Part shown: piece after piece, positions 51,300 to 63,234 of the stretch | Layout: each line of letters opens with the position of its first letter | Position numbering within the stretch: position 1 is the first letter of the stretch | Source of the DNA: Macquaria australasica | Taxonomy: Eukaryota; Chordata; Actinopteri; Centrarchiformes; Percichthyidae | Length of the DNA: 64,000 nt | Assembly (NCBI GenBank): GCA_005408345.1 | Contig: SEMN01000012.1 | Location: forward strand, 1,240,001-1,304,000 | Direction of reading: 5' to 3' | The notes under the pieces: generated by a model | What the model was told of the DNA's origin: nothing | What the model saw: the letters and a program-made list of their open reading frames with translations, nothing else | Database searches by the model: none | Made by a program: the position numbers and the translations under genes

Positions 51300-51660
51300 G
51301 GCTTGAACATTGCTTCCGTTCATAATTATTTCTCCCTGTCATTGGGGCCTCTGCACACTGCCGGTCCCCTGCTAATGCTGTAAGCATGCCAAGCAACTCC
51401 AGAGCTGTCTCTGTGTTCAGGCAGCCAAGGAAATCTCTCTCTGCAGCTAAAAGCCAATTATTTCCTCGTAGATCGGCAGGACTATTTGCCCCAATAATTA
51501 TTCCTGTACAACCTCTTTACGGGAGGAAATTGAAATAACATGGAGGCATTAATGAAAGAGGATAATTTCGCCATGTGCATTTGTTGTGCCTCCTCATTTT
51601 GTACGGCCAAGTGGGCCAGCTTGTTGGCATTCCAACAGAAACACCTGCAGTGGCGCTGAG
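51300..51660. promoter_or_regulatory. Candidate conserved non-coding element with AATTATT sites
   Basis: The word AATTATT recurs at about 51324, 51456 and 51496 in unique, compositionally balanced sequence that also carries constrained-looking blocks such as GCTAATGCTGTAAGCATGCC. Opposing minus-strand frames of 108 and 162 codons cross the right part (51482-52005). They overlap each other and lack a domain. Conservation is the test; the call is inference. Confidence 0.3.
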
Positions 51661-54600
51661 AGGAAATGAAGAGGTAAAACCTTTGGTGTGTACATCCTCC
51701 ATGGGGGGCTGAGATAACATCAGATGGCCTGCCTTGATTGTGTGACTGAAATGACCCAAGTGAAAATGAGCGGTTGGATGTGTGGCTGAGTCCACACACT
51801 GGTAACATTTACCAATGGGAGAAGGATGCATGGTCGACCCTGCTGCATTGTGACCCACACCCAGATGGATTAGTAGATGGAGAAATGAAAGAGTGATGCG
51901 AAGGAAGAAATAAGAGGCCTTAAGCCCGGGGTATGCTTGAAACGAAGTAGTAGTAGTCGACCACGTTGGAAGGCAAAAGGGTTTAGAGCTGTTCCGAACT
52001 GCCACACTCGAAGGCAGGGTTAAAAGCCCCTCGTAAAAGAGAGAGGCAAGACATGATAATTGTTTAAATATGGGACATTGTGCACACTTTCAAACGGAGA
52101 CATTCATAGAGTTGCGCTCGTTTGTACATAAGAAAAGTATCAAAGGAATTGTATGAATAAAAGAAGCTCAAACGATCCTCCTTTTTTTTTTTTTTTTTAC
52201 CTCAACACACCCACCCAATTGCTGCGTGAAGCAGGTGTGTGTTGGATTGCCGGTTTCGGAAAGTTACAAAGATATTTCGGACACAGCCCCACACACCATG
52301 AAAGTTTCAAACATAAATTGTAATCATGCACATGCAGAACCTCTGCATGATGCACAGTTTGACCTGAAATACTTGAAGAAGGCAGCAGTAAGGGCTACCA
52401 AGATGGTTAAGGGACACACATCGAGGCCTACTTCCAAAACAAGTAGAAGCCGGGTAAACTCCCATTTCCACTACATATAAAAAGCAGAAATGAGATAAAT
52501 GGGAATCCGCAGTAAAAGGATGTACACATCAAGCTGTATAGTAAAAACAACCCTGGGTTTGAAGTCTGTCAATGATGACAAAAGGCCTTAAAGAAAAACC
52601 TTTTCTCTACAGTACCTTGAACTAGGACAAGGAAGACAGCAAGAAAAAAGAAATAACTGAAATAATTATATGTTCACAATACTGCACAAAACTGATTTTC
52701 CCTTTGCAGTATTTTTTTTTGAGCTTCAGTACTGCAGGGGCTGCACGTAGAGGCTGCTTCTTTTGTCCTTAAATGGCCTGCGCATATTCCAGACAATAGC
52801 TACCCCCGAGAAACACAGAAGGTTAGGGATGAACAGGGGAGATAGAAAGGAACATTATCTGTGGCTCAAAATCCCTTTAGTTCTCAAGTGGAAGATGGAA
52901 ATAGACCAAGATTAGTATGCCAAGTTTTATCATCTTGAGATTTATTATATGTTCTCGGAAGTACAAAGAGAAATAAAAGACAAATGCTTTTTTTAAAGTT
53001 CAGATCATCTATAATCTATGAGCGCCTGAGACTATTTCAATTTAATTTGGAACTTTGGAACAATGACACAGACCTTAAAGGTATATTCATATGTTAGGGG
53101 AATGAGAGAGAGAGAGTGTGTGTGTGTGTGAGAATGTACATGTTGAGGTGTGGAAAAGAGTAGATAAGAGCAGAAATTATGTTAATAGTAGATCCTATAC
53201 ACTAATAGCAGCAGAATAGACCAGGACTATGAACTCAAGTGAACCAGTATATGTAGTTGTATATGTAGTTATGTGTGTATATGACAGAAAAAGTGTTTTG
53301 GTGTGAAAATATTGACTTCGGGCTGAATTTTATTGTTTTTTATTGTTAGCTGTCAGGCCCAGGTCTGGCTCAGGTTGAAATTTCAGGCATGTGCAATACT
53401 CTAAAGTAAATATATTATTCACTGAGATGATGAAATTAGACCGCACTGGCATTGTCAACAAGATACGTTGAACCTGACAAACTGGTTGACTGAGTATAAA
53501 GCATCTCTAACCACACTGTACCACAAAATAGATATGAGATTGTGGTTATTTTAGCTTCAACTTTGTTTCTTTAAAATCGCCCTCTTTCTTCTTAGTCTCT
53601 GTAAGTCTTAGTAAGTGCCCCAGTTACATGATGGGTTAAAAAAGTTAATTGTTTGAATATTGGCTGAAAACAATAAAACCAAAAACACTGTTTTTTATCA
53701 GTATTCAAGTGTAGCAATCCATTCTTTAACCACATGGATAGCCAGGATGAATTAATTTAACCCCAAGAGCAATATCCTCACAACTCCAGCAATGAAGACA
53801 AATGATAATTCTTACCCCCTCTGTACATTTGTGGACTAGTTTGGTAATTACTCTCACAACAGCACGGCAGCAACAGCGTGGGTGCATTTAGCCCAGCATT
53901 TCAATTAAGTATTGGCAAAGTCTAATTTGTCATTTACCAATTAGGATAAAGGCTGATTTGGCTCACTATTTCACAGCTAAATGGGAACTGAGTTAAGATG
54001 CAAATCATGATCCCTGTTTTTAATTTTCTCTGTTTTTTTGAATTCCACTCTTTCCAAATGAAGGGAGAAGAAAATCCAGGAGCTCTACACCGCTCTTGTA
54101 CACCCTGAGTTTTTTTTTTGTACTTTGTGAACATGATGCTTTTCTGCTGACTCTAATCTCAAACCTCTCGATTATAGGTCTGTGCATTGGCAGCCATCTC
54201 AATAAAACATTGGACATCACTGAGCTTTGCCTAAGGCTAGCATCTGGGTTGTGGTCTGATCAAGAGGTTAGGGGTAGAACAAAAGCCATCACACTGGTCA
54301 GTCAGGCAGATACCTTGTACCAAAAGTTGTATTTTGTGTCAGTCAGAGGTCTTTAAATTATATATTTACTGGAAATACTTTTTCTTTAACTCTTCAACTA
54401 TTAGTAAATCTCAGTAATGGGTACAGGTTAGTGCATTTTCTATTTGTTTCTACTTAGTAGCTTTATCTATTCCTTTTCACTATTTACAGCCATGCAACAC
54501 CACCACTGCTATTTGCATTAATATGATTTCATCTCACCTGATGAAGACGTAATGTCATAGCTGGGCTTAATAAAGATTTTTGGGAGCATCAACTCAGCGT

Positions 54601-55017
54601 GTGGCCGCCTTTTTCAAGAGTCGTTTGTGCCCCATCATGAATTGTCAGACACCTACATCAGCAAAATACATAGTCATAAACTGTGGGAAGTATAACAGAT
54701 TACCTCTAAAAGTCATCATCAGCATCATAAATATAAAACAGATTTAGATGAGGAGAGGGAGGTGGAGGGGGGCCTAAATGGTAATAGATGTTGTGTAGGG
54801 AAAGCGCTCATGTTAATAAAGGTGGGTATTGCATTGTGTAGACTTCTATGCACTATGAATCACAATGAATTTTGTAACCTAGAGACAGACTTATATACCA
54901 CACCCCTAGAATTACTCATCTAATTCTGTTTTAGTGTTTTGTGTACATGTGTATATGAGTGCATGGCATAACACGTATGTGCAGAACACTATACTTTCCC
55001 ATTAAACAAGACTAAGA
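51661..55017. other. Non-coding DNA, low-complexity tracts only
   Basis: A T-run lies at about 52182-52199 and a joined (GA)n(GT)n tract at 53104-53130. The segment at 54538-54600 (CTGATGAAGACGTAATG, then GGGAGCATCAACTCAGCGTG) resembles a fish repeat piece. No gene is recognised; the 84-codon frame at 52226-52480 and the 86-codon frame at 54096-54356 have no motif. Confidence 0.5.
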
Positions 55018-55595
55018 GTCTACAGCCATGCTAGCAACTTCATGAGGCTGTACTTGGGCACAGTGGGCTTCGAGCTAAATGCTAGTGTCAGCATGCAAAC
55101 AGACTCACAATTACAATACTACAATTTTGATGCTAAGCCTGTAGGGTGTTAGCATGCTTAAATTTGCAAATTAGCACTAAACACAAAGTACAGCTGAGGC
55201 CGATGGTAATGTCATTAGTTTTAGCAAGTATTTAGTCATATACCAAAGGACTGGACAAACAAACATTTGGAACTGATGATGGGGCTAGATGAAAAGTTCA
55301 GGGACCACCAAAGTGATAACAACTTATCCCAAATGTCACTGGGCTCATTAAGTCATTGTCTGGGGACCATGAATGTCCGTACCAAATTTTGTAAATGTTG
55401 AAAAATCTAACTGGAGTTCTGGAGGAAGTCAGTAGTACTGAGTTATGCTCTGGGGACCATGAATGTCTGTACAAAATTTAATGGCAATCAATCTACAATT
55501 AGTTGAAATATTTTAGTGTGGACCAAAGTGGTGGACCAACTGACCAACAGACTGACATCGAGCATCCATAGAGCCATGCCGCTAGTGTGGCAACA
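55018..55595 (+). mobile_element. CATGAATGTCTGTAC repeat, near full-length copy
   Basis: Left end ACAGCCATGCTAGCAACTTC and right end GAGCCATGCCGCTAGTGTGG are roughly inverted, supporting a terminal-inverted-repeat element. The TTAGCATGCTTAAATTTGC centre and GATGGGGCTAGATGAAAAGT block match the copy at 40080. The core CTGGGGACCATGAATGTC occurs twice, at about 55360 and 55450, so this copy carries an internal direct duplication of roughly 90 bases. There is no coding capacity. Confidence 0.75.
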
Positions 55596-55649
55596 ATTTT
55601 TGTTAGGTTGTAGTTGCTAAATATCTTCAGAGCCAATAGAAGAAAAAGC

Positions 55650-55955
55650 TGGCACAAATATTTTACCTAGTATGTGCCATAATGATTAGAAGACTTTAGG
55701 GTCAAGTAATAAACAAAATAGTGTGCCAATCCTTTTAGTAGATGTTGGGATATTTCATGATAAATGAAAAAGTGACATGTTGGTGGAAAAGTCAGGGGAT
55801 CACCAATATTAGTAGGATTCATCCACTGGAAACCATAGATATCTGTACCAAATTTCATGACAATCCATCCAGTAGTTGATGAGATATTTCAGTCTGGATC
55901 AAAGTGGTGGACCGGCCGAGAGTTCGATATTGCCATCCCTTTCTGCTAGTAACAG
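55650..55955 (+). mobile_element. CATGAATGTCTGTAC repeat, right-half copy
   Basis: GGTGGAAAAGTCAGGGGATC, ATTCATCCACTGGAAACCAT, CTGTACCAAATTTCATGACA, TCCATCCAGTAGTTGATGAG and GATCAAAGTGGTGGACCGGC reproduce the right half of the family. It lies about 60 bases after another copy in the same orientation, so either a second insertion or a partial duplication produced it. The right terminus is degraded (CCATCCCTTTCTGCTAG). Confidence 0.75.
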
Positions 55956-56399
55956 AAAACAAAAAACAAAAAAGGTAGACAAGCTGCTTGCAGGATATCA
56001 TTAAATCAATGCTCTTAATAAACTTTCTCCTCATGCAGTCCTAGTTCTCATGTCTGTGCACTCTTTACAGCTTTGAGGGTCTCATCTTAACCTATAATCC
56101 AGGCTTGATCCTCACAACCTAAAATGTGTAGCCACCAAGGGCCTATTTGGCTTGTCAAATGGTTACTGAGTAAGATGCTAAACCCCTACCTGCCCACTCA
56201 CAGCAAGATAACATTGTCAGCTCAATGCCAAGTGTAGATGTAAATGTGTATGCGGCTGATATAAGGACAAAATTAGGCACAAGGGTGCATATAAACACAA
56301 ATTTCAGAAGGCTAATGGAAAACCAATGCAGGACCTTTACTGCTGTGAATGCAAAACATAAGATTTTTTGTTGTGGTTTAATCTCCCAGCAGTGCTGTC
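55956..56399. other. Non-coding DNA, nothing assigned
   Basis: Unique AT-rich sequence with no gene, RNA or repeat recognised. Confidence 0.5.
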
Positions 56400-56770
56400 T
56401 GACATAAACAGCACGTATGGAGATGAGGATTTTTGCCTTTTTAGCCTCAACTCTCCTGCAGAATATCGGCTGCAGCTTGATGGATGGCTTAATTAGAGCC
56501 CCGCATCCATAGTTGAATCACTTTCTAGAAATGAGCAAGCTGTCAACACTGCGAGGCAGATCAATCCTCCCAGTCGACCCTATTCCAGCATCAGGCGCTC
56601 CATTCCAGTCCAATTGTTTGATGGAGTCCCTGCATGAATCTGGGAAGGTGTTTGGGGAGGGATTTTTAATCACAACAAAATGATGAAAGATCCAAATGGA
56701 TTCAGATCAAGATCTCATCAAGCTGCTTCTGTGCTTGAGTGAATTGATTTGGCATTTCAAGTTCACGCTA
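56400..56770. promoter_or_regulatory. Candidate conserved non-coding element
   Basis: Unique block containing GCTTAATTAGAGC at about 56487 and several well-balanced stretches (GAATATCGGCTGCAGCTTGA, GATCAATCCTCCCAGTCGAC). It is not open in any frame for long and carries no repeat signature. I list it because its texture resembles teleost conserved non-coding DNA; this is inference. Confidence 0.3.
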
Positions 56771-56888
56771 GTTTACAGCCCCTTTCTTGTGTCATAAACA
56801 TGACTTTTAACAGATGTACACATCAGACGTGACTCGTATTGTTTGCACATCAATCATTTGAATGGTCAGGTGTGGTAAATGGTGCTTA

Positions 56889-57300
56889 AGCCTGTTTGTC
56901 ACAGGATGAGTTGCCCGGGGGGGAGCAACAGTGCCTGGGTCGGTACTGTTTGTTTTTGGTTTGTTCTCCAGGTTTGGACAGGCGGTACTGTGTGCGGCGG
57001 TGGCAGGCATTCAAGCTGGCCGTGCCCTCAGGGGGTAGGGTTGGGAGGGGGCATTGTAGCAGATGTTTCCCGTCCGTCCGACGGGGGGGCCACGGGGAGC
57101 GTTTGATGACAGAGACGAGCGGATCTGTGACCTCTCCTCCCCTCTTCCTCACACCTCCCTCTCCCGACATGTGTCAGTCAGTGCCAGGTCAATATGGTGG
57201 CCCTGTGCGCCTGCAGATCTGCCATGTGCTTCCAAGGCAGGGACTGGCAGCGCTGCTTGGCAGCGCTGCTCAGCACCGCGCACCAGCATGAGTCATTTTC
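56889..57300. other. GC-rich patch, CpG-richer than surroundings
   Basis: About 400 bases with clear G/C enrichment, including GGTACTGTGTGCGGCGGTGG, CCCGTCCGTCCGACGGGG and GGCAGCGCTGCTTGGCAGCG. Several overlapping frames of 67-131 codons are open on both strands because of the composition. None shows a family motif. TTTGTTCTCCAG at about 56960-56971 looks like a splice acceptor, but the frame continuing from it ends in TAG after about 22 codons. It could be a regulatory element or an unrecognised exon-bearing patch. Confidence 0.45.
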
Positions 57301-57935
57301 ACCCCCTCCACCTGCCAAGTGTGTCGGGACCACAGGAATAAATGAAACCTTGTGGATAAACAAACACGGCTGATGAGCACTTGAGGTACATCAGAGACCA
57401 GAGCTTCGCGGTTCTGCTTTACTTTCTTTCCCAGTGTGGGTAGGGTTAGTGTAACCAGTGTTTACTCTGCAGTCATATATTCTAAACTGTCAAAGGCTAC
57501 TTCTACATGCCAAACCAAAAACGCACATATGCAAGCAAATTCACACAGACAGGCTCTCACACACACACAAAATTGTACCCATTTTCCTCTCACACCCACA
57601 ACCCCAACCTTCCTTCCCTCTCTCTCGTGCCCTGGCCGCTGGCTGCCATGGCTACCCAGTCACATCCACCCACACGCACATCACCCAACCGCTGCAGTTT
57701 ATCCCATTTGTAACACATGGCTGGCCATCGTACAGCTATGACCAAAGGGAACGCAACAGAGCCAGGCAGAGAGAAAGGGGTGTCGGGGGTTGCGGCGGCC
57801 GGATGGAGGGGCGGCTGGTGGACTGAAGCAGTGTTTGGCTCGGTCTGGTTGGCTGTAATTGGTGTCCACTCTTCCAGAAGCCCTGCAGTGATGGCGGACA
57901 GGATGACTCTCTCCGCATTTTCCCTGCCATCCATA
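57301..57935. other. Non-coding DNA with CA-rich and GC-rich segments
   Basis: CACACA-rich sequence lies at about 57541-57600 and a GC-rich segment at 57775-57850. Many overlapping frames on both strands (up to 145 codons) are shadows of low complexity. Confidence 0.5.
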
Positions 57936-57966
<31 letters not shown>

Positions 57967-57980
57967 GGTGGGTGTGTGTG
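57936..57980. repeat. (GT)n microsatellite, interrupted
   Basis: A pure GT run to 57961, then TATGTGGGTGGGTGTGTGTG. Confidence 0.93.
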
Positions 57981-60169
57981 CATGAGTGAATGGAGGCACA
58001 CACAACTGGTGACAGAGACACTGACAATGTCCATAGGGGCTGTGTGAGTGGGCAGCCAAGGGGTAAGGGTTACGATAAGTGGATGTAGCATCTCATTTGA
58101 TCACATTATAACATTTATCTTGCACTTACATTATCTTATGCTTCAGTGTATCCCTGGCAACCCTTATTTACAATATGAACAGAGGTGAAGATTTATGTCG
58201 GGGGCAAGGTTGACATGGCATTGAATTCCAAAATAAAAGTTTACTTTTGAATAAGTAAGAAAAAGATGAATTGAAAGAGTCAAATCATTGGTCCTTTGAT
58301 CTTTAAATGTTGATCTTTAAGTTACTTATTTAACAACCCTGTCATGCCTTTTCTGCAGGGCTTGGATGTGCCAACGCCTCAGCCTATGAAAATTAAACAA
58401 ATATAGAATTGTCATGTTTCCATAAGGCTTGGATGCAACCACAATTAGATCTTCTTATGCATGAATGGGTATTTATAAATGTCCATATCTTATTATGTAG
58501 ACCATTTTTTTATTGAATAACAGCACTGATAACTTTAAATTGCACTGCTAACAAATACAATGCATTTTGTTTAGGTGCTTCAAAATAAAGCCCCCCAGTG
58601 GTTCAAAATACAGTGAGACATGACCATGCATGTGTTGAGTCTCAAGACACGTCTTAAGACTGTCATGGTTCGGTCCTACTACCAAGCAAGTCCCTGCGAG
58701 ACAGCAGTCTTTGGATACGTTTTGTATGTGATCACAACTCAGCATGCCAAGGTGAAGCTAGAGCATATATACCAGGGTCCATGGAAAAAGGCCAGAAGGC
58801 TGTTTGCATTTTAAAATAAATTATGAGTGTTTCGTGTGTGAAGACTAACTTGGATTGCATATCTGCATTTACACACCCCAGTATTTGTATAGTGTATGTG
58901 TCTCATTGACTCATTCAGTCACAAGCTTGCTCCTGTTGTTCCACAGCATTGTAGTGTCACGGTGGAGGGTAGTGTACATATGTTCCATTCTTAAATACAC
59001 TTTGAACTTAATTAATTTTTTTGAACCGTTAACAATTAACCCACATGATTTGGATTCAGACTGTGCTACATCACCCAGCAGTACACAGCATCTACCATCT
59101 CCAGATGGAGAGCATACCCTTCAATTTACAGACCTTTGATAATGAGATTTAAGAACAGCAGTCATCTTAAAAGTTAAAACTGGCAGCACTTTTTCTAAAG
59201 GCACAGGAAGAAATCTCTGAAAAATGTGTTATTAAGTAAATTGATGCTTCAGTGTGCTTTCTCTTTATCCTAGCAGCCGTATCAGTATCTCACTCACTCC
59301 CACTCATTCTCTCTCTCTCTTCACAGAGAGGTGCTATCCTTGTCTGACAACTCCCTTATGAGTGAGAGAAAGAGAGCGAGAGTTGGAAGCAAAGAGTTGA
59401 GACTAAGGGGAATGAATGCCAAGAGGAATTAGGTGAATCCTTTTGGCTTGACAATGCTCGGAGGGCTCGGGAGGGATCTAATCATCACCTGTTATGAGCC
59501 TATGTAGTGACTTGAATAGCTATATTAAAAAAAAAAACTTATGAAGATTCAGATAGGCACAGAACCTTACGGAGAAGAAAAGAAAAACTTATTTGTGCGC
59601 ACAAATGAGTAATTTGTGCTCTAGAATCAATGCACCAATTAACAGAAAATAATGTTACCATCATTTTAAGGAACAGGCAAAATCTGAAGTATATCAACAT
59701 ACTGTTTCTCTGTCCAAAATCAGAATCTGCTAACCCAACGATATTAATATTGTAGTCTTCTTCACTAAGACAATGATGACATTACCTGATTTCGGTGACA
59801 ATTTATTAGCAAACAGTTCAAACAGTTAACTATGCTGTGAACTAGCCTTCCACTTAAACTCTTACAAATAGACTAACTCCCCCTAAGCTAACTAGCAGGA
59901 TAAACGACAAACGTACGTCTTGATATCTGCCAATCACAGTAAATCTTAATATGTCATCCTGTTCCTTATATATTTGTAGGCAACACCAAAACACACCTGC
60001 TGTCACTAACACTGAATGTCAAGTTATTTCTAATTATGGGTTGTTGTAGCGACTCTGATCAGTCAGGGAGGAGCTCACAGAGTGTAAATGCTGTGCTCTG
60101 TAGACAACGTCTACTACACGTGTAATGGGAGTGTGACGGGATGTGAGGACATGCACAAACAATGAATTC
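57981..60169. other. Non-coding DNA, nothing assigned
   Basis: No gene is seen. A C/T-rich stretch at about 59308-59328 faces a G/A-rich stretch at about 59358-59380, so a weak low-complexity hairpin is possible. An A-run lies near 59527-59537. Confidence 0.5.
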
Positions 60170-60330
60170 CATCAAAAACCTCGTAATAATATTTCCAATT
60201 AATTACCGGTCTTGATTATGCTTTCCTGCCTTTCTCCTGTCCCTTTTTGAGATTTTAACCTCCGGGCAAGCTGTTCGCATGGCAACTGAAAAGAAATTCC
60301 AATTATTTCTTACATCTGAGGAAATGAAAA
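60170..60330. promoter_or_regulatory. Candidate conserved non-coding element with AATTA sites
   Basis: CCAATTAATTACCGG at about 60195 and CCAATTATTT at about 60299 flank about 90 bases of pyrimidine-rich unique sequence. The homeodomain-type cores suggest, but do not show, regulatory function. Confidence 0.25.
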
Positions 60331-61587
60331 TGGCACATTAACCACAACAATCAATGTACCTTGTGATTAGTGTTGGCACATTTCTGTGTCACACATGACC
60401 ACACTGTACAGTGCAGATATGACGCCACCAGTCTATTACCCAGATTTAATGTTTTGTGAAAACCTCCCAGTCAAATACAACATTGTTTCAGGTGAAAGCT
60501 GAGGTATAGTCCTGTCATTTTCTTCAAAGATCTTTCTCTAGCTTTAACTGTCTGTAATAATGAGGGTGATATAATTCTATGAGGTGTTATTATGTGATTA
60601 ATCAGGCCTTTATAGACTCCACAGTAATGCAGAGGGCATCTTGAGATGCCTTGATGCAACACAGTCACGGTCGTCTATCTCCCTTTGGTCTTTGTTTCCT
60701 GTGTTCAGTCACTTGTTTATAGCCGACTTTAAAGCATGGCTGGTCATAAATAATACATCTATTACAGATAGATAACATCTCGTATATTCAATGGGAAGAT
60801 ATCTTAATAGCAGGAAGTTATATAAATTTAATTAAAGTATTATACTCAAGGGCAATTGCCCAAGTCTTTCTTGGAACTGTGGAATGAATGCTGTGAATGT
60901 CAATAAGGGTAATAACATGTAGCCCCTACTTCAAATGCTGGGTCTCAGGTTGACAGGGAGCCATTTAATTGTCATTATAAAGCACACCTGGACTGACATT
61001 ATCTGTCAAAGAATACTTTATAAGGTGATATAACCCATGCAGGAAGAGAAGTTTCTTTAAAACATTGTGTGCCTGTGTGTGTGGTTAGTTGTTTTAGTGA
61101 AAATGCTTAAATCCCGAATGGCATGATGATATGATTGAATGACTACTGTACGAGTATTGTGAAAGGGGTTTGCTTGTTAAGATTAACAGGAGATTTATCA
61201 CCCAGCTCCGCAGCTTTACAGACAATTTTAGCCTCATTTAGCTCATTGTTTGGTTTTATGGCCCCCACATTTACTGTAAGGTTTAGTCTCACTGCTCTTA
61301 TCAACCCTGTTTTAGCAGCAGGAAGCCATTTTCAGCAAGCAATGTCTGATAAATGCACTGTATGGTACCTGCCCAGCCCCAAACAGCAGAGAGACAAAGT
61401 TTGCAACTAGCTGCTAAAGAAAGTCAAACATGAAGCAGCTAAAGAGACACTATTTTTCTAGTACTAATACCACACTGTAAAAATACGCTGTTACAAGTCC
61501 TCATGCATTAATGTAAAAGCAGGATTTTACTGTTGTAGTTGGTTGAGAGGGAGCTAATTTTAAACTATAGTTTAAGTTTTTAGTATC
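60331..61587. other. Non-coding DNA, nothing assigned
   Basis: AT-rich unique sequence. The 91-codon frame at 61135-61410 has no recognised domain. Confidence 0.5.
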
Positions 61588-61941
61588 GGACTGAAACTAA
61601 TGATTATTTTCATTATGTATTAATCTGCTTTTTGCTTCTCGAAATAAAAAAAATTGTTCTCCATTAATCGATTGATTGTTTGGTTTGTAAAAATTCTGAA
61701 AATAGTGAGAAATTCCGTCGCCCAAAGTGACAGCTTCACATGCTTGTTTTGTCCAACCAACAGTCTTTTAAATTATTAAAAATAAGTTAAAATTATGAAA
61801 AATCATTGGAATAATTAAAAGGAAAAGCAGCAAATCTTCACATTTGAGAAGCTGGAACCATGAAATGTTTTTTTACATGAAAAATGACAAACGATTATTA
61901 CATTTTCTGTAAATCAATTACTTGAGTAATCGTTTCAGCTG
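61588..61941. mobile_element. Non-autonomous element (CTGAAACTAATGATTATTTTC)
   Basis: The left end CTGAAACTAATGATTATTTT is partly mirrored by GAGTAATCGTTTCAGCTG at the right end, giving short inverted termini around CTGAAAC. Inside are CATTAATCGATTGATTGTTT, GGTTTGTAAAAATTCTGAAA and ATCTTCACATTTGAGAAGCT. I recognise this order as an abundant percomorph element with ATTAATCGATTA-rich ends. It is non-coding and decayed. Confidence 0.7.
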
Positions 61942-63234
61942 TACTTGTACATTTTCATATGGACAAATATTAATTTGTAAAGTAACTAGTAACTAAAGAT
62001 GTCAGATAATTGTAGTGAAGTAAAAAGTACAATATTTCAACATGTCAAGGAAGAAGTAAGTGAGAGTAACACAGGTTATTTTTCCCCCTGCATAGCCTCC
62101 ATATCCTGAAGCTAAATGTCAGTCTGATAGGTAATCTATAGGCCATTCCCAAAACATAAACAACACAGAATACCAACATCAACCTTCATAGTATCATCTC
62201 TCTTTATGTGTGGATATCTGGTGCATGCATACACCTCAAGGACTGGCTCCAGACCAGAACAGAGTCCAAACTCAGTGGGAATCTAGATTAACTGGACCCA
62301 GTAGTGCTGACCAGGGATTAGCCGGGGGAAACTCCACTGAATACACAGGCAACAAATTAGATGTTTTCCCCCTGGGTCTTGTTAAATCTTTAGAGAGGAG
62401 ACATTTGGTGCTTATGAGACTCAGCAGGTAATCCGGTGTGGGGCACAAAAGGTCCTGTTTGGATGGAACTGGCCAGATCTACCCACTGGTTTGGGGATCT
62501 CTGGAGCTTTGGCTTTCCTAAGAGGGGATTGAAAGGGAGACTCAGTGGCCACAAAGCCTCTCCCCAGCTGCCTTGCATGGCCTCTTTCTGGAGATTACTG
62601 GGCCAGTGAAAGTGTCTTAATGGAAAATAGCTTTGGAAGGGTATTTTGTGAGGCTAAGTGGAACATAAAAAAAAAGATAGTTGGTCGTCGACATATATAG
62701 GAGAGTCTATGGCAGACTATTCTGTGCTTGTTTGTGCGTGAATTCACGCGTATGTATTAACTCCATGCCTGCGGGCCTAACTGCACGTCTGCCTTCACTG
62801 ACATTAACTTCTCACGTCTCGTCTGTCTATCTGTGTCTGACAGGCGAGTGAGCAAGAGGCCGCGCCCTTGCCTGAAATAGAAGCAAATAATCTCATTCCC
62901 GACCTGCCTCCATCTTCTCCTTGCTGTAGTGTGCCTGGGCTGCCCTGTGAGATTTGGGCCAGTTTAGATCTATTGACCCTACAGGCTCAGTCAGAGTAAG
63001 CCTGAGGGCTGCTATGACAGATGTTGTCTAGTGGCACACTGAAATGAATCTTAATTTTTTTTTTTTTTTTAGCCAGTCAAAAGAAAAAACAAACAAACAG
63101 AAATATAGATGGATAGACTGAGAAGAAAGCTTGTCTGAGAATTGATCAGCTGAGTTACTCTCTTTCCTTTGGTAAAATGTGAATCTACACATCTGAAAAT
63201 GCTAACACTGCAGATAAAGTAATAGAGAGAATAA
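61942..63234. other. Non-coding DNA with one exon-like open segment
   Basis: Mostly unique sequence. At 62844-62995 a stop-free segment sits between an acceptor-like TCTGTGTCTGACAG and a donor-like AGTAAGC (see findings). A T-run lies at about 63055-63070. Short opposing frames at 62210-62578 have no motif. Confidence 0.45.

Noticed and set aside
51517..52005. 162-codon minus-strand open frame
   Set aside because: It overlaps another minus-strand frame in a different phase and has no family motif or expression evidence; it is more likely chance.
54538..54600. Hammerhead-ribozyme-like CTGATGA core
   Set aside because: The required GAAA strand and matching stems are absent; the word belongs to a repeat-like segment.
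56960..57040. Possible exon after TTTGTTCTCCAG
   Set aside because: The frame continuing from the acceptor-like site ends in TAG after about 22 codons and no donor or family motif supports it.
57590..58091. Overlapping 107-145 codon frames on the minus strand
   Set aside because: Three phases are open over the same bases because of CA/GT repeats and GC-rich low complexity; His-Thr repeats come from the microsatellite.
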